A stretch of 30,767 nt of DNA, taken from NCBI GenBank assembly GCA_937949995.1, contig CALFEO010000008.1:1-30767 (forward strand). The letters are read 5' to 3'. The notes beneath the pieces are model-generated. The model did not search any database, was not told where the DNA came from, and worked only from the letters and a program-made list of their open reading frames with translations. The stretch comes from an uncultured bacterium. Its GTDB lineage: Bacteria > Patescibacteriota > Patescibacteriia > 2-12-FULL-60-25. Below are positions 28,537 through 30,767 of the stretch, piece by piece (the stretch's first letter is position 1; every line of letters begins with the position of its first letter). Both the position numbers and the translations under genes were made by a program.

Positions 28537-30468
28537 TTATTCGGATGTGATTATTCTAAGCGCGTCATTGGATCTAACGGCAACATAAACCACATTATCT
28601 TCCAAAACCATGTCCACTGCAACTTGTGGAAAATTCAAACCCGTCCAATAGGATAATTTTGCCGGATTAACCGCATTATAAATCCTAAATTCTTGTGAGC
28701 TGTAAGAAGTGGCAATAAACATTAAATCATCTGCGCCGTATGCCGAATAGATATCATTACTGTATTCCAATGATCCCAACAAAATAGGATTCGCAGGGTC
28801 TTGAACACTATAAATTAGAGCTTCCGGAGAATTGGATGCCGAACTGACCCTGCGAGCCAAATACAAACGTTCGTCCTGTGAATTAACAAATATTCCTATT
28901 GCATCATTTGAATATGGAACGTCAACATTTGCAATAATGATGGGATTTGGCGGATTCGAAATATCCAATACTATAATTTCTTTGGAATTATGGCTTGTTG
29001 CAAGATATGCGACATCATTCTTGATGTATATATTATTTACCGACGCCCCAACTTCAAAATTCGCTAAAACCGTTGGTGATGTAGGATTAGCGACATTAAT
29101 AACATAAATTTCCGGACCCGAATTACTGCCCGTACCAACAATCACCAACGTGCCGGTTGCGACTACCGTTAAAGCTTGAGCTGTATTACCCGTTAATCTA
29201 AAAGAATTAATAATATACGGATTGGCGGGATCGCTTATATTCGCTATCTGTAAATGATTAGCACTGTCTTGATTGGCCAAATAAGCAAAATCACCGACAA
29301 TGGCAACATCATTCAATCCAGGTCCGGTATTTATATTTCCCTGAATAACGGGATTAGCTCCATCGGTGGCATCAACAATAAAAAAATCTGATTTATCTGC
29401 CGAAGAAGCGACCGAAGACATATAAACAAAACCGTCACGCACAACCAAACCCGTAGGCGTACTTCCCGGTCCTAAATTGATCGATCCCAAAGTTCGCGGA
29501 TTGCCCCAATTTCCGGAAGTATACAATTCTTCAACCCCAAGTTCTCCGCATAATTGTATGTTTTGCATACCTTCCAATGAATTGGAAATGGTTAATCCGG
29601 ACCCACTGATTAAACGCAAATCTGAAACAAATTTTGTACGTAAATTCACCGTTCCTTCATGAATTTCACTGTTTGGCATTCTATATTGCCATGTAAATTG
29701 ATCATTTTGACCATGAGATTCATCGAGATAAACCAATTGATTATCATCAGTATCGTATAAAATAAAATCTTCCTGCAAAGTTATAACGTTACCACTCATA
29801 CTATATTGATCTATCTGTAAATCAAGATCAGTAAAATCAATAAACAAATCAGCATTGATAAAATTTTGTGGAATTCCCGCAAAAGACAAATCAACATTTA
29901 AATAACCACTCGAAATACTATTTGATGCATTCAAAGTCGCTTGATCTACAGATGAACCGAAAGTTGGATAATCACCGGATGCTGATTGTTTCAAAGGAAT
30001 ATAAAAACTTTTATTAACAGTATTAAAACATCTTGAAACGTAATACTCGGATTCATTCTCAATACTACGCCAATCAGAAACGTTCGTAGCCAAAGAGATT
30101 GATCTTAAAACAGATGTTCCGGGCCAAGTCACAGTTGATATAACATTACGTTCGTTTTCATTAATTTCAGCCACGGATATTACGCGCGTAAATTTTCCGA
30201 TAATTTCTTCGGTTCCGGAAAAATCCCAGGTTCCGTCATAAACCAATCCATGCGTTCCGGTTGCCAAATTATCCCAATCAACATCCCTGATGGATCTGGC
30301 CGCTTCCAAGCCCTCCTGCGCCAAATAAATGGCTTCCAAGGCGCTTTGACCTCGAGTCATATAAGCCAGCTGATTGGTCAGATAAGCGGATAATGACGAA
30401 GCGAAAATAGCCAATAAAGCCACCGCCAATATTACCTCTATCAATGTTTGCCCGGATAATTTTTTCAT
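28537..30468 (-). CDS. prepilin fused to a seven-blade LVIVD beta-propeller
   Basis: 643 residues. Leader MKKLSG, then QTLIEVILAVALLAIFASSLSAYL with Glu at position 5, and the ALEAIYLAQEGLEAARSIRD segment typical of PilV/GspI-like pseudopilins. Residues ~150-310 are a beta-rich domain. Residues ~313-643 hold seven repeats of the type (I/V)xNxxxPxxPxxxxx: ELYTSGNWGNPRTLG, FFIVDATDGANPVIQG, LQIANISDPANPYIIN, IYVINVANPTSPTVLA, IIVLDISNPPNPIIIA, ALIYSVQDPANPILLG and FRIYNAVNPAKLSYW, with LRIITSE closing the ring. This LVIVD propeller would sit at the tip of the pilus, outside the cell. A PilY1-like adhesive or sensing role is inferred. Confidence 0.88.
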   Translation of the reverse strand: MKKLSGQTLIEVILAVALLAIFASSLSAYLTNQLAYMTRGQSALEAIYLAQEGLEAARSIRDVDWDNLATGTHGLVYDGTWDFSGTEEIIGKFTRVISVAEINENERNVISTVTWPGTSVLRSISLATNVSDWRSIENESEYYVSRCFNTVNKSFYIPLKQSASGDYPTFGSSVDQATLNASNSISSGYLNVDLSFAGIPQNFINADLFIDFTDLDLQIDQYSMSGNVITLQEDFILYDTDDNQLVYLDESHGQNDQFTWQYRMPNSEIHEGTVNLRTKFVSDLRLISGSGLTISNSLEGMQNIQLCGELGVEELYTSGNWGNPRTLGSINLGPGSTPTGLVVRDGFVYMSSVASSADKSDFFIVDATDGANPVIQGNINTGPGLNDVAIVGDFAYLANQDSANHLQIANISDPANPYIINSFRLTGNTAQALTVVATGTLVIVGTGSNSGPEIYVINVANPTSPTVLANFEVGASVNNIYIKNDVAYLATSHNSKEIIVLDISNPPNPIIIANVDVPYSNDAIGIFVNSQDERLYLARRVSSASNSPEALIYSVQDPANPILLGSLEYSNDIYSAYGADDLMFIATSYSSQEFRIYNAVNPAKLSYWTGLNFPQVAVDMVLEDNVVYVAVRSNDALRIITSE

Positions 30469-30536
30469 AATGAATTGATTAATTTATATATTTATTGTTC
30501 TTGGCCCAGAAAGCTCGTGGAGCGTAGTGGGAATTA
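30469..30536. other. short gap in the pilin gene cluster
   Basis: AT-rich with a CCCAGAAAGCTC...GAGCGTAGTGGG hairpin-like segment. No promoter is convincing. Confidence 0.35.
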
Positions 30537-30767
30537 TTATTGAATTTCAATTGTCCCTATATGGCTGACGGTAGCCGTCGCGTAGCGCAAGCCGTCAAAT
30601 ATGGATATCTCCACATCCGTAACCGGAAATCCGTAAGGCCGTGTAAACGCAACTTCATTCGCGTTGCTTATTATAACCTGATTGCTGAATTCCGTAACCA
30701 GATCAAAAACAGCGCACTGTTGCAAAAACTGTTGGTACAACACTCGATTATTGGCTACACATACAGT
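30537..30767 (-). CDS. C-terminal part of a further prepilin-cluster protein (runs off the window)
   Basis: 76 residues visible; the frame stays open to the window edge (TVCVANNRVLYQQFLQQ...), so the start lies beyond 30767. The end (AFTRPYGFPVTDVEISIFDGLRYATATVSHIGTIEIQ) is beta-rich, like the end of a GspH/PilE-type pseudopilin. Position and strand make it the upstream member of the minor pilin operon. No transmembrane or leader part is visible, so the assignment is by context. Confidence 0.6.
   Translation of the reverse strand, partial: TVCVANNRVLYQQFLQQCAVFDLVTEFSNQVIISNANEVAFTRPYGFPVTDVEISIFDGLRYATATVSHIGTIEIQ

Overview
The window looks like a chromosomal segment of a small-genome bacterium of the Candidate Phyla Radiation (Patescibacteria), probably one of the Falkowbacteria/Magasanikbacteria-like lineages. 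The main reasons are a secreted protein with the VYYIGPDAKRYVFP-type surface repeat that I associate with these bacteria, a pilin/pseudopilin operon, short transcript leaders, many stand-alone hypothetical proteins, and no rRNA, phage or plasmid signature. This placement is inference from content; no marker phylogeny could be run.

Layout. 1-2266 (minus): an ECF sigma factor, its overlapping three-helix membrane partner (probable anti-sigma factor) and a small secreted Gly/Met/Lys-rich protein with its own promoter. 2350-3799 (plus): two hypothetical genes. 3950-9919 (minus): a secreted 478-residue protein, UppP, a DUF1232 membrane protein, a HIT protein, a nucleotidyltransferase, a DUF3298-type lipoprotein and a zinc-ribbon protein. 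10057-12656 (plus): a HAD hydrolase and a Kef-type antiporter. 12686-16306 (minus): membrane proteins, a YdjM-like protein, an HExxH protein and CbiB. 16380-17120 (plus): CbiZ, divergent from cbiB. 17167-20020 (minus): a CDP-alcohol phosphatidyltransferase and TypA/BipA. 20348-22931 (plus): tRNA-His, two tandem structured units, a GIY-YIG protein, the surface-repeat protein and an inorganic pyrophosphatase. 22957-24341 (minus): a ParB/sulfiredoxin-fold-like protein overlapping an aminoglycoside-phosphotransferase-like kinase. 24649-26987 (plus): a NYN nuclease and a coiled-coil plus HExxH gene pair. 27081-30767 (minus): a pilin and a minor-pseudopilin operon that includes a prepilin fused to a seven-blade LVIVD beta-propeller.

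How the genes fit together. CbiB and CbiZ suggest salvage of incomplete corrinoids. UppP and the CDP-alcohol transferase serve envelope lipid cycles. The ECF sigma pair is a membrane-sensing circuit. The pilin genes look like a tip/initiation complex (PilV/GspI-, GspJ- and GspK-like) carrying a large extracellular propeller.

Non-coding DNA is unusually structured. There are heptanucleotide repeat tracts, two GTCATTT...GAGAAATCT inverted-repeat elements, a third long imperfect inverted repeat, a dispersed AAGTTCATCAAG hairpin family, and two covarying hairpin-hairpin-terminator units after tRNA-His. About nine starts have a -10-like box only 5-16 nt upstream (near-leaderless), while others have clear Shine-Dalgarno sequences.
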